Origin: Synergistaceae bacterium | GTDB taxonomy: Bacteria; Synergistota; Synergistia; Synergistales; Synergistaceae | DNA length: 8,828 nucleotides | Assembly (NCBI GenBank): GCA_031290815.1 | Contig: JAISLO010000060.1 | Location: forward strand, 1 to 8,828 | Direction: 5' to 3' | Part shown: one piece after another, positions 1-6,024 of the stretch | Layout: each line of letters opens with the position of its first letter | Position numbering within the stretch: position 1 is the first letter of the stretch | Program-made: the position numbers and the translations under genes | The notes under the pieces: generated by a model | The model's database searches: none | Seen by the model: the letters and a program-made list of their open reading frames with translations, nothing else | What the model was told of the DNA's origin: nothing

Positions 1-955
1 TCTCTATCACGATCCCATCCTGAAAAAAAACGTAGGTTGAAATCTTATCCTGACCTGCCCCATATGACCAGAGTTCGTGATCCCCATCGACCACGAGATC
101 GACCGGTTTGCCCAATGCTTTAAGGACATCCGAGCTTTTATCGCCGATCGCGACTTCTCCTATCGACTGGCCGGGCATCATCACCACCGCATCGTCAGTC
201 GGCCAACCCAACATGTTTCTCGCGGCGTTCATCCCATGAAACGCGCGTCTGTCATCCGCTGGCAGAAGCTCGTTCGCCCTGGTAAATCCTTCGAGGGCAT
301 CGGCATACTGACCGAGCTTCATGAGCGATCTCGAACTGTTTATAAGCAGCTCGGGATTTTTCGCGATGTTCAATCCTGTCAATCTGACATAACTCTCAGC
401 CGCTTTCTCTGACCTCCCAGCCCTCTCGTACACGATACTCAGGGCATATCTCACCTCCGGGTCATCCGGCAGCCTATCCGCAGCCTCCTCGAAGAGAAGC
501 ATGGCATCGTTGTACATGTCAAACCTCAGATATATGCTCGCGAGCCTCACAAGAGCCTCCGTATCCCACGGGTTGTTCTCCAGGTGAACGGCGTACGAGT
601 CAACGGCCTCGATATATCGGCCGAGCATTTCGTTCGCGTAGGCCAGCCGGTAGTGGACTCCGTCGAGATCCGGCATCAATTCGAGCACCTCTCGATACTG
701 CTCGGCGGCGAGCTCGTAGTCGCCCTTTTCAAAGACCTCGTTTGCCCTCTTCAAAACCCATCCGGTTGTGAAGCTGCCTCGATTATATTCGGCAATTCCG
801 GCGGCGATGAGCGCGAAGACAATGATAACGGCAGTCCAGAACAATGTACTGGGCATTTTCCCCCCTCTGACGTTCAAAGATGTCCTCCCGCCGGACGATA
901 TTTCCCCCTCGGGAGCGGCTATTTCTAAGTTTTCAGCATCATCAGGCATTCCCAC
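1..955 (-). CDS. Membrane-anchored TPR protein, 3' end outside window
   Basis: This reading frame is open to the left edge, giving 318 residues without a stop. Residues 1-35 are a polar tail. Residues about 38-57 (LFWTAVIIVFALIAAGIAEY) form a single hydrophobic segment, probably a membrane anchor. Residues about 68-235 hold five or so TPR-like helical pairs, with recurrent A/G/Y positions as in GDYELAAEQYREVLELMP. Residues about 262-318 change character: a stretch resembling IGDKSSDVLKALGKPVDL, then W-S-Y and a final hydrophobic strand. This recalls the LGxP...WxY pattern of small BamE/SmpA-type modules, which is an inference. GTG at 955 is chosen because GGAG (963-966) lies 7 nt upstream; the in-frame ATG at 949 would be 13 nt away. 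An in-frame TGA lies just before the GTG. The gene is separated from yqeY by a terminator and has its own candidate promoter. TPR proteins usually act as scaffolds; the partner is unknown. Confidence 0.85.
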   Translation of the reverse strand, partial: MGMPDDAENLEIAAPEGEISSGGRTSLNVRGGKMPSTLFWTAVIIVFALIAAGIAEYNRGSFTTGWVLKRANEVFEKGDYELAAEQYREVLELMPDLDGVHYRLAYANEMLGRYIEAVDSYAVHLENNPWDTEALVRLASIYLRFDMYNDAMLLFEEAADRLPDDPEVRYALSIVYERAGRSEKAAESYVRLTGLNIAKNPELLINSSRSLMKLGQYADALEGFTRANELLPADDRRAFHGMNAARNMLGWPTDDAVVMMPGQSIGEVAIGDKSSDVLKALGKPVDLVVDGDHELWSYGAGQDKISTYVFFQDGIVIE

Positions 956-1002
956 AGTTCAACTCCATTCAACGCTAATCAACACTGCCGCAAGGCCAGA
1001 TA

Positions 1003-1018
1003 ATTTTACCAGTAAAAT
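1003..1018 (-). promoter_or_regulatory. Candidate extended -10 promoter inside a 16-bp palindrome, for the TPR gene
   Basis: Read leftward, ATTTTACTGGTAAAAT is a perfect inverted repeat with 7-bp arms and a 2-nt centre. Its right half contains TGGTAAAAT, a good extended -10 (TGnTAAAAT) with TAAAAT at 1003-1008. The corresponding -35 is poor, which is common for extended -10 promoters. Transcription would begin near 996, about 40 nt before the TPR gene start. A palindrome coinciding with the -10 suggests an operator for a dimeric repressor. The regulator is not identifiable from the site. Confidence 0.45.
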
Positions 1019-1150
1019 GCAAGATTTGCGTTAGAGAGGTAATATATTTCACAGTTCAATTTTCCTCATCGGCACGCGGTGTATGTGTGTGGGGGGAGAG
1101 CTCATCGATTGACGGACATTATGAAGGGGATTGGCGTGATCAGCATCTTG

Positions 1151-1236
1151 AAAAAGCCAATTTGATCTCAGGCCGGAGCCCAACGTTCGAAGGCTCCGTT
1201 CAACTCTTTTGACATGGTCCCTGATCTCAAATTGGC
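1151..1236 (-). terminator. Nested stem-loop with T run ending the rpsU-yqeY unit
   Basis: On the leftward strand, arms GCCAATTTGA (1227-1236) and TCAAATTGGC (1156-1165) pair over 10 bp. A symmetric GA/GA step and four more pairs (TCAG with CTGA) follow, so the helix could extend to 16 steps if the G-A mismatches are sheared. The 49-nt interior holds a second hairpin, CGGAGCC / GGCTCCG, with an 11-nt loop (1174-1198). The outer arm runs directly into TTTTT (1151-1155), as expected for an intrinsic terminator, 50 bp past the yqeY stop. The interior is unusually long for a plain terminator, so this could also be a small structured RNA or a mobile repeat unit. No T run follows on the other strand. 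Confidence 0.6.
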
Positions 1237-1286
1237 ATAAAAACCTGAGACAACGATATCTATCGATGATTAAAACGTGAAGACCA

Positions 1287-1745
1287 TCACCCAAGGAGCC
1301 TCGCCGCGATATCCCTCACCCTTCCGCCGTCCGCCTTTCCCTGCGTCAGCTTCATGGCACGGCCCATCACGCGGCCCAAGTCCTTGGGACCGGCGGCCCC
1401 AACCTCGCCTATCACGCCGGAGACAATCCGCTCAAGCTCCGCGTCATCCATCTGAGCTGGCAGATATCCCGTTAGGATTCGCGCTTCTTCCAGTTCCTCC
1501 GCCGCGCGCTCGGGCGCGTTGCCCATATTGTACAGCTCGGCGGCCTCGTTCCGCTGTTTTATGGCCCTTTTGATGAGAACCTCGACGTCTGCATCCGTGA
1601 GGCCGCCCGTACGCCCCTTTTCAGTGGACGCAAGCTGAATCGCTGTCTTCAGCATCCTCAGCGCGGAGAGCGTCGCGTCGTCGCGGTTCTTCAACGCGGA
1701 CACGAGATCTCTTTGAATTCGCTCCTCAAGGGCACATGACATCAT
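1287..1745 (-). CDS. yqeY: GatB/YqeY domain protein
   Basis: The 152-residue product matches the YqeY family over its whole usual length (about 150 residues). The N-terminal half is helical and carries the hallmark ALRMLKTAIQ (residues about 28-37). The C-terminal half shows the family signatures ARILTGYLPAQM (residues 88-99) and GRVMGRAMK. The family shares the C-terminal helical domain of the GatB subunit of tRNA amidotransferase, which contacts tRNA. The function of stand-alone YqeY is not settled, though a tRNA-related role is usually assumed. The start ATG overlaps the rpsU stop as ATGA, and AGGAGG (1751-1756) lies 5 nt upstream, inside the last rpsU codons. The next codon is also ATG, 8 nt from the same site. 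Overlap and ribosome-site placement indicate translational coupling to rpsU. A terminator follows. Confidence 0.95.
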   Translation of the reverse strand: MMSCALEERIQRDLVSALKNRDDATLSALRMLKTAIQLASTEKGRTGGLTDADVEVLIKRAIKQRNEAAELYNMGNAPERAAEELEEARILTGYLPAQMDDAELERIVSGVIGEVGAAGPKDLGRVMGRAMKLTQGKADGGRVRDIAARLLG

Positions 1746-1927
1746 TCTGGCCTCCTGTGCTTGTTTCGAACGGACGCGGCCTTCTTACGCTTTTTTATCT
1801 CGCTGGGCTTTTCGTAATGCTCGTGTTTGCGAGCCTCTCTCAGCACGCCAACCTTGCGGAGCTCCCGCTTAAATCGCTTCAACGCATCCTCGATCGTCTC
1901 GTTCTCTCGTCGGGTAACGCTGGTCAT
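1742..1927 (-). CDS. rpsU: 30S ribosomal protein S21
   Basis: The 61-residue basic product is full length for S21 and shows its pattern: a short N-terminal strand (MTSVTRRENETIEDALKRFK), a helical region with VLREARKHEHYEKPSE, then a Lys/Arg-rich tail with KKRKKA. S21 binds the 30S platform near the 3' end of 16S rRNA and helps in mRNA engagement during initiation. GGAGG (1938-1942) in a G-rich run lies 10 nt before the ATG. The gene is followed by yqeY with a 4-nt overlap, the same pairing seen in Firmicutes. It has a structured leader and a candidate promoter of its own, so it can be expressed apart from the upstream chaperone genes. Confidence 0.97.
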   Translation of the reverse strand: MTSVTRRENETIEDALKRFKRELRKVGVLREARKHEHYEKPSEIKKRKKAASVRNKHRRPE

Positions 1928-1951
1928 TTTTGTCCCCCCTCCCTATGTGTC

Positions 1952-1992
1952 AGGCTGGGCGTCGGTGTTCCGAACACGCGGGGACGCAGCCT
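1952..1992 (-). promoter_or_regulatory. Stem-loop in the rpsU leader
   Basis: On the leftward strand, AGGCTG-CGTC (1983-1992) pairs with GACG-CAGCCT (1952-1963), ten pairs interrupted by a 2-nt bulge. Inside lies a perfect 6-bp palindrome with a 1-nt centre, GTGTTCGGAACAC (1965-1977), which can form a small apical hairpin. The structure ends about 10 nt before the rpsU ribosome-binding site and has no T run, so it is not an intrinsic terminator. A leader structure placed here could control rpsU translation. S21 autoregulation would be one possibility, but no known motif was recognised. Confidence 0.45.
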
Positions 1993-2014
1993 TATTGGCG
2001 ATATGCCATAGCTT

Positions 2015-2043
2015 ATTTTAACTCGTATTTTGATCTCGCACAA
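2015..2043 (-). promoter_or_regulatory. Candidate promoter for rpsU-yqeY
   Basis: TAAAAT (2015-2020, five of six matches to the -10 consensus) is preceded at exactly 17 nt by TTGTGC (2038-2043, with the TTG of the -35 consensus). The -10 overlaps the TAA stop of the J-protein gene. Transcription would start near 2008, giving a leader of about 80 nt that contains the stem-loop at 1952-1992. The -35 match is partial, so the call is moderate. Confidence 0.45.
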
Positions 2044-3028
2044 TAGCACAAGCCCACACTCTGACGGCTGATGATTTGTGATCGCGCGACAGCTTCGTTA
2101 TGGCCGGCATTATCCAGATGGGAAGCTTCTCTTTTTTTAAAAGGCGCAGCAACGGGACGAGAATTGCCTCGTCGCTCTTCTTCAAAAGGTTGAACACCTC
2201 GGTCGTCTCCGGCAGCCTTTCGTTCTGCGGCCAGTTGCTCAGTGCGATGGCAATTACTGAGTCGGAGGGGTTGGACAAAAAGGCCGCGAAGTAACCGACA
2301 GGCATCTTCCTCCTCTTAAACCAGCTTATGAGCATTATTACATCCCCGCTGGGAAAGTTTGCGGCGTGAGACATCAGAACCTGCGCCAGGTCATCGACGT
2401 AATCAGACGAGGAGAATATGGAGAGCAGGCACTCCAGAACCTCGGACGTAGGCATGTTCCTGCGGAAGTGATCGAGCGCCATCCGGCGGATCTCGTCCGA
2501 CTTGTCCTTCAGTGATATCCTCCTGAGCGCCAGCGTCACCACAGAGGGATGCCTGCTGCGCAGCCTGCGCAGTATCGCGTCGTTAGTGCTGCGTTCCTTC
2601 ACCGCGCTCCGCCTCGATAGCAGTGCGTCCAGATCCGCCTCGGCGCGCGATATGGCGCTTCCTATGAAGCGCACCCTGGCCGGCGGAATGTCGTCATCGA
2701 ACGACTGCTCCTCCTCGTCCTCCTTTGCCCGTCTCCTGCCAAACAGCGAACAGATCTTTGACCAGATCTCCCTGAGCAGACCCCGTAAAGACCAGTCCGA
2801 ATCCCCCTGATACGCCGGCTCCCTCAATGGCGCGTGGGAGACTCCAGTTGATATCGTCTCCTTGAGCGTCATGTAAGCGTCGGTTATCTCGGTAAATTTC
2901 TGCGCGCCGTCCGGACCCGCGATGTCCGGGTGATAGAGGCGCGCCATCCTTCTGAAGGCGGCCTTCACCTCTTCCCAGCTCGCGTCAGGCGTCAAGCCAA
3001 GGGCCTCGAAGTTGGCGTTTTGCCTCAC
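2018..3028 (-). CDS. J-domain protein with C-terminal helical (HEAT-like) repeats
   Basis: The product is 336 residues with a J domain at residues about 5-58. It reads NFEALGLTPDASWEEVKAAF, then the essential HPD at 33-35, then the helix-IV region FTEITDAYMTL. J domains stimulate ATP hydrolysis by Hsp70. There is no Gly/Phe region, no zinc finger and no DnaJ C-terminal domain, so this is a class III type J protein. Residues 81-100 are an amphipathic, basic helix; 102-113 are strongly acidic (EDEEEQSFDDD). From about 120 to 330 the protein is all helical, with repeated leucine-rich helix pairs such as LRRLRSRHPSVVTLALRRI, resembling HEAT/armadillo solenoids and possibly binding substrate. The GTG start at 3028 is chosen because it overlaps the Hsp70 stop as GTGA and has AGGTGA about 7 nt upstream. 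A longer frame to GTG 3088 would overlap Hsp70 by 64 nt and adds no domain. Confidence 0.85.
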   Translation of the reverse strand: MRQNANFEALGLTPDASWEEVKAAFRRMARLYHPDIAGPDGAQKFTEITDAYMTLKETISTGVSHAPLREPAYQGDSDWSLRGLLREIWSKICSLFGRRRAKEDEEEQSFDDDIPPARVRFIGSAISRAEADLDALLSRRSAVKERSTNDAILRRLRSRHPSVVTLALRRISLKDKSDEIRRMALDHFRRNMPTSEVLECLLSIFSSSDYVDDLAQVLMSHAANFPSGDVIMLISWFKRRKMPVGYFAAFLSNPSDSVIAIALSNWPQNERLPETTEVFNLLKKSDEAILVPLLRLLKKEKLPIWIMPAITKLSRDHKSSAVRVWACAIVRDQNTS

Positions 3029-4599
3029 GGCGCCATCACCTGCTCTATATCTCGTATCATCTTGTCGATCACCTTCAGGGCCTCCCACTGCAGCGTATGA
3101 TCCTCGAATCTAAGAGACCTTACCTCCCTCATGAGAACGTGAAGACGTTGCTGAAAGTTGTCCGGAAACAACATCGTCATGCGAGCCAGCTTATCCTCGC
3201 GTATCCTGATCTCAGTCATCAGGTCGCACTGCACGATACCCGTCTCGTCGCTTTCGAGGGCTATCGTATGCCTGTTAACCTGCTTCTTCCGCTTGACCTC
3301 GACGTGGAGAAGTCCTCCGCCATCAACCCTGAAGACCACCTCGACGGTCTCTCCGCTGCCAACCCTGTCCAGCCTTATCGTTTGAAGGACCCTGTTCAGG
3401 TTTTTGACTCGTCCCTCCCCCTGCACTATTGTAACCTCGAGATCCCCGCTGCCGTAAGCTGTAAATGTCTTTCTCGCCTCCGCCGGAAGAGGTATTCCCC
3501 TGTTGAGGATTGGGACGACCCCCCCCTCCGAGTTCATCACCCCCAGGGATCTGCTCAGAACATCTATCAAAAGCCTCTCGCTGCCCTGATGGGCATAAAG
3601 GGCGCTGCCGACCACCACCGCCTCCTCAGGGGAGGAGCGGAGCCTCTCCGGCTCATATACCTTGTCGGAGAGCATTCCGCGGAGCATCGGTATGCGCCCG
3701 CTTCCGCCAACGACCAGCAGTCTGTGTGGATTATACTTCCTCCACATGTTTTGTACCATCCTTACAATTTCATCTATTATCGGAAATACGAGTCTCTCGA
3801 AATCTGCCCTCGTCACCTCCAGGGACGCAACGCGCGATCCCATCCCCGGCGGAACGCTCCAGGCGATGCCGTTTGCGCTGCTCAGCGCTATTTTTATGGT
3901 CTCAGCCTCCCTCATCATGAGATAGGCCCTCGGGTCCTCGGCCCTGGAGAACGGAATTCCGGCCCTCCGGCAGAGATGCTCCGCGAGCAGTTTATCGAGG
4001 TCAAAACCGCCTATATCCTTTCGCCCGTGACTTTCCAAAACCTGAAAGACGCCCTTGTCGCCCTCCACCACGGAGAGGTCCAGCGTGCCGCCGCCGAAGT
4101 CGATGATGAGAAACCTCCCGTCCATCCCGATCGAGAGCGCCGCCGCAGTTGGTTCGTTGACGATGCGGATCTTCTCGAACCCGGCCTGCTGCGCGGCCCT
4201 CGCGAGCGAGCCGCGCTCGGGAAAGCTGAAATGTGCCGGAACGGCCAGCACGCACGACGTTATGAAGGACTTGAGATGGGCCTCCGCGTCCTCCCTGAGA
4301 AGGCAGATCAGGGGCAGCAGCAGTTCCTCCGGCGTATAGGTCCTCCCGCCCATGCGCGCGACCCAATCGGTACCCAGCCGTCGTTTTATGTCCCACCACA
4401 CGACGCTCGGCTCGATCATCGACACGTTGACGGCCTCCTCCCCGGCGACCAGTCCATCCTTGGAGAGCGCGACAATCGAAGGAGTCTTCATCTGACCCCA
4501 CCTGTTGGGAATCATCAGTACCCCCCTCCTGGGCAGGTCCACCGCGATCTGGGCATACCTGGTGCCAAGATCTATCCCTATGGTTATGTCATCTTCCAA
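3025..4599 (-). CDS. Short Hsp70-family chaperone (DnaK-like)
   Basis: This 524-residue Hsp70 contains all nucleotide-binding signatures. They are phosphate-1 GIDLGT (8-13), a Lys equivalent to the catalytic Lys of DnaK in DIKRRLG (K72), NEPTAAAL (148-155), phosphate-2 DFGGGTLDL (167-175, with the autophosphorylation-type Thr at 172) and the adenosine motif VVGGSGR (296-302). The linker is LLIDVL (343-348). A beta substrate-binding domain follows to about 440, including the strand around GGGLLHVEVK. Only about 85 residues remain, so the helical lid is reduced and the acidic tail of DnaK is absent. DnaK is usually over 600 residues; HscC-type Hsp70s are similarly short. TTG at 4599 is the only possible start before the first motif, since an in-frame TGA lies three codons upstream, and GGTGAG (4605-4610) is well placed. 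The J-protein gene follows with a 4-nt overlap, so the two probably work together. Their client is unknown. Confidence 0.93.
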   Translation of the reverse strand: MEDDITIGIDLGTRYAQIAVDLPRRGVLMIPNRWGQMKTPSIVALSKDGLVAGEEAVNVSMIEPSVVWWDIKRRLGTDWVARMGGRTYTPEELLLPLICLLREDAEAHLKSFITSCVLAVPAHFSFPERGSLARAAQQAGFEKIRIVNEPTAAALSIGMDGRFLIIDFGGGTLDLSVVEGDKGVFQVLESHGRKDIGGFDLDKLLAEHLCRRAGIPFSRAEDPRAYLMMREAETIKIALSSANGIAWSVPPGMGSRVASLEVTRADFERLVFPIIDEIVRMVQNMWRKYNPHRLLVVGGSGRIPMLRGMLSDKVYEPERLRSSPEEAVVVGSALYAHQGSERLLIDVLSRSLGVMNSEGGVVPILNRGIPLPAEARKTFTAYGSGDLEVTIVQGEGRVKNLNRVLQTIRLDRVGSGETVEVVFRVDGGGLLHVEVKRKKQVNRHTIALESDETGIVQCDLMTEIRIREDKLARMTMLFPDNFQQRLHVLMREVRSLRFEDHTLQWEALKVIDKMIRDIEQVMAP

Positions 4600-4604
4600 A
4601 AGAA

Positions 4605-4612
4605 CTCACCCC
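4605..4612 (-). promoter_or_regulatory. Ribosome-binding site that fixes the TTG start of the Hsp70 gene
   Basis: GGGGTGAG ends 5 nt before TTG 4599 and contains GGTGA, complementary to the 16S rRNA 3' end. Its TGA (4606-4608) is an in-frame stop for the Hsp70 frame, so no start further upstream is possible. The weak TTG codon may hold expression low. Confidence 0.6.
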
Positions 4613-4665
4613 GCGCTTGTGATTCGCCGTTCATGTAAATATGCCGGTTTGAAGCCGAGACAGCG

Positions 4666-6024
4666 TCAAAAATCCTCCGGCGTATCGCAGACGTCCCCTA
4701 GCCTCACCCCTGGACAGAGAAGGATGCCGCCTGCCTGGCGGTCGGGGATGAGGGACAGCTCCCTCCACTCCGAACCGCGTTGCCGGACGTCAGAAAAAAC
4801 TCTCACATAATGCCTGTTCCAGCCGGCCGCGCCATCCTCGATCACTACGCGGCACTCCCTTCCGACAAACCTCTCGGCATAGGACGACAGCAATCTTTCC
4901 GAGACGCCGATGACCGTCCTGACCCTCTCCCTGACTACATGCCTGGGAATGGCGCCCGGCATTGACGCCGCCCGCGTCCCCTCCCTCGGAGAGAAGGGAA
5001 ACACGTGTACCCTTCCGAACGAGAACCTCTCCAAGAAACGCACGCTGTTCTCGAACGCCTCGTCGCTCTCTCCAGGGAAACCGACCATTACGTCGGTGGA
5101 TATGTGCACGTCGTCACCAAGAAACCTCCTGACGGAATCCAGTCTGCGGGCAAAACCGGACGAGTCATAGCCCCGCCTCATGTCCCGCAATACGCCGTCG
5201 TCCCCGCTCTCAAGCGGCAGGTGCAGATGAGGGCAGAACACGGAGGAGCACGACAGCGCTAGCAACAAATCGTCGCTCGCCGCGAACGGTTCGAGCGAAC
5301 CGAACCTGAGCCTGGACAATCCTGGGATCTCCGATATCTCACGCACCAAGCCGGCCAGGGTGGTCTCGCCGCTCCTGTAGCTGCCGAGATGGATTCCTGT
5401 GAGCACGACCTCGCGGCACCCGGAATCGATTATACTCGAGATTTCCTCGACTATCATCGACGGTTTTCGCGATATCTGAGGTCCGCGCAGATTTGGAACG
5501 GCGCAGTAGCTGCACCTCATATCGCACCCGTCCTGCACCTTCACGAACGCCCTCGTGTGAAGCCTCGGGCGGTCCAGGAACAGATCATCCCATTCCGGGT
5601 TCCCATCGTGACGGCGCAAACCGTCAGCGCTCTCCCTTATCTCTATGAAATTTCCGTCCGCGAGAAAGCGCTCCAGGGCGTCCGGTATTCTGTGCTTGAA
5701 GCCGTTGCCGGCCAGCACGTTCACCTCGAGCGAGCGCAAGTCATCCGTTTTGGCGCACTGCGCGTGACATCCGCACGCAGCTATGACGGCCTGCCCGTTC
5801 TCCCTCCTCAGCCGGCGGAGCGTCTTCCTGGCGTGAGCGTCCGCCGTCGACGTCAGGGAACAGGTCACGACTATGATTATTCCCGCGCCCTCTTCCGGCG
5901 ACTTGACGTATTCCGCTCCCCTGGCTTCGAGCATCGACGCCAGAGCCTCGCCCTCGTAGTGGTTCACGCGGCAGCCCAAGATTATTACGCAAAATTTTAC
6001 TCCAGATATCAGGTATTGTGACAT
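4666..6024 (-). CDS. mtaB: tRNA t6A37 methylthiotransferase (MiaB/MtaB family)
   Basis: The 452-residue product is a radical-SAM methylthiotransferase. The N-terminal UPF0004 domain supplies the three auxiliary-cluster cysteines, C18 in ILGCRVN, C55 in VVTCSLTSTAD and C86 in CGCHAQ. The radical-SAM cluster motif is DGCDMRCSYC (C167, C171, C174). The core continues through LTGIHLGSY, LRFGSLEP, HLHLPLESGDD and VMVGFPGES, all family signatures. The C-terminus (about 375-452) corresponds to a TRAM RNA-binding domain. GCRVN and VKVQDGCDMRCSYC fit MtaB (converts t6A to ms2t6A in tRNAs reading ANN codons) better than MiaB or RimO. ATG 6024 overlaps rsmE by 16 nt; a longer frame to 6066 only adds a low-complexity leader inside rsmE. 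The neighbourhood prmA-rsmE-mtaB is conserved in Firmicutes, which supports the assignment. Confidence 0.93.
   Translation of the reverse strand: MSQYLISGVKFCVIILGCRVNHYEGEALASMLEARGAEYVKSPEEGAGIIIVVTCSLTSTADAHARKTLRRLRRENGQAVIAACGCHAQCAKTDDLRSLEVNVLAGNGFKHRIPDALERFLADGNFIEIRESADGLRRHDGNPEWDDLFLDRPRLHTRAFVKVQDGCDMRCSYCAVPNLRGPQISRKPSMIVEEISSIIDSGCREVVLTGIHLGSYRSGETTLAGLVREISEIPGLSRLRFGSLEPFAASDDLLLALSCSSVFCPHLHLPLESGDDGVLRDMRRGYDSSGFARRLDSVRRFLGDDVHISTDVMVGFPGESDEAFENSVRFLERFSFGRVHVFPFSPREGTRAASMPGAIPRHVVRERVRTVIGVSERLLSSYAERFVGRECRVVIEDGAAGWNRHYVRVFSDVRQRGSEWRELSLIPDRQAGGILLCPGVRLGDVCDTPEDF

Larger units (their letters stand above)
956..1286. other. Intergenic region between yqeY and the TPR gene
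   Basis: This 331-bp stretch holds no convincing gene. It contains the terminator-like nested stem-loop at 1151-1236, the palindromic promoter at 1003-1018 and the ribosome-binding site GGAG at 963-966. A GT-rich run lies near 1079-1096. An 81-codon leftward frame crosses it, but it runs straight through the inverted repeat, has no recognisable domain and overlaps the end of yqeY, so it is not called. A short palindrome, CGATATCTATCG, lies at 1254-1265. Confidence 0.7.

Noticed and set aside
77..1034. Several rightward frames across the left end of the window
   Set aside because: They lie opposite an uninterrupted leftward TPR frame with a membrane segment, and their translations show no domain.
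1049..1294. An 81-codon leftward frame downstream of yqeY
   Set aside because: It crosses the terminator-like inverted repeat, overlaps the yqeY stop, has no plausible ribosome-binding site that I can see and no recognisable domain.
1965..1977. LexA-type operator
   Set aside because: The palindrome GTGTTCCGAACAC has the GTTC/GAAC order reversed and lacks the spacing of known LexA boxes.
1952..1992. Intrinsic terminator between the J gene and rpsU
   Set aside because: The stem is not followed by a T run on the leftward strand and sits directly before the rpsU ribosome-binding site, so a leader element is more likely.
3028..3088. A longer J protein starting at GTG 3088
   Set aside because: It would overlap the Hsp70 gene by 64 nt and adds 20 residues without domain content; the GTGA overlap at 3028 with AGGTGA upstream is a better start.
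3097..4638. A 513-codon rightward open frame antisense to the Hsp70 gene
   Set aside because: It mirrors the Hsp70 gene almost exactly. Long antisense frames opposite Hsp70 genes in GC-rich DNA are a known codon-bias artefact. The translation is low-complexity (Pro/Arg/His-rich) with no domain, while the leftward frame has every Hsp70 motif.
5389..6021. A 210-codon rightward frame antisense to mtaB
   Set aside because: Composition is Arg/His/Val-rich without motifs, and the leftward frame carries all MtaB cysteines.
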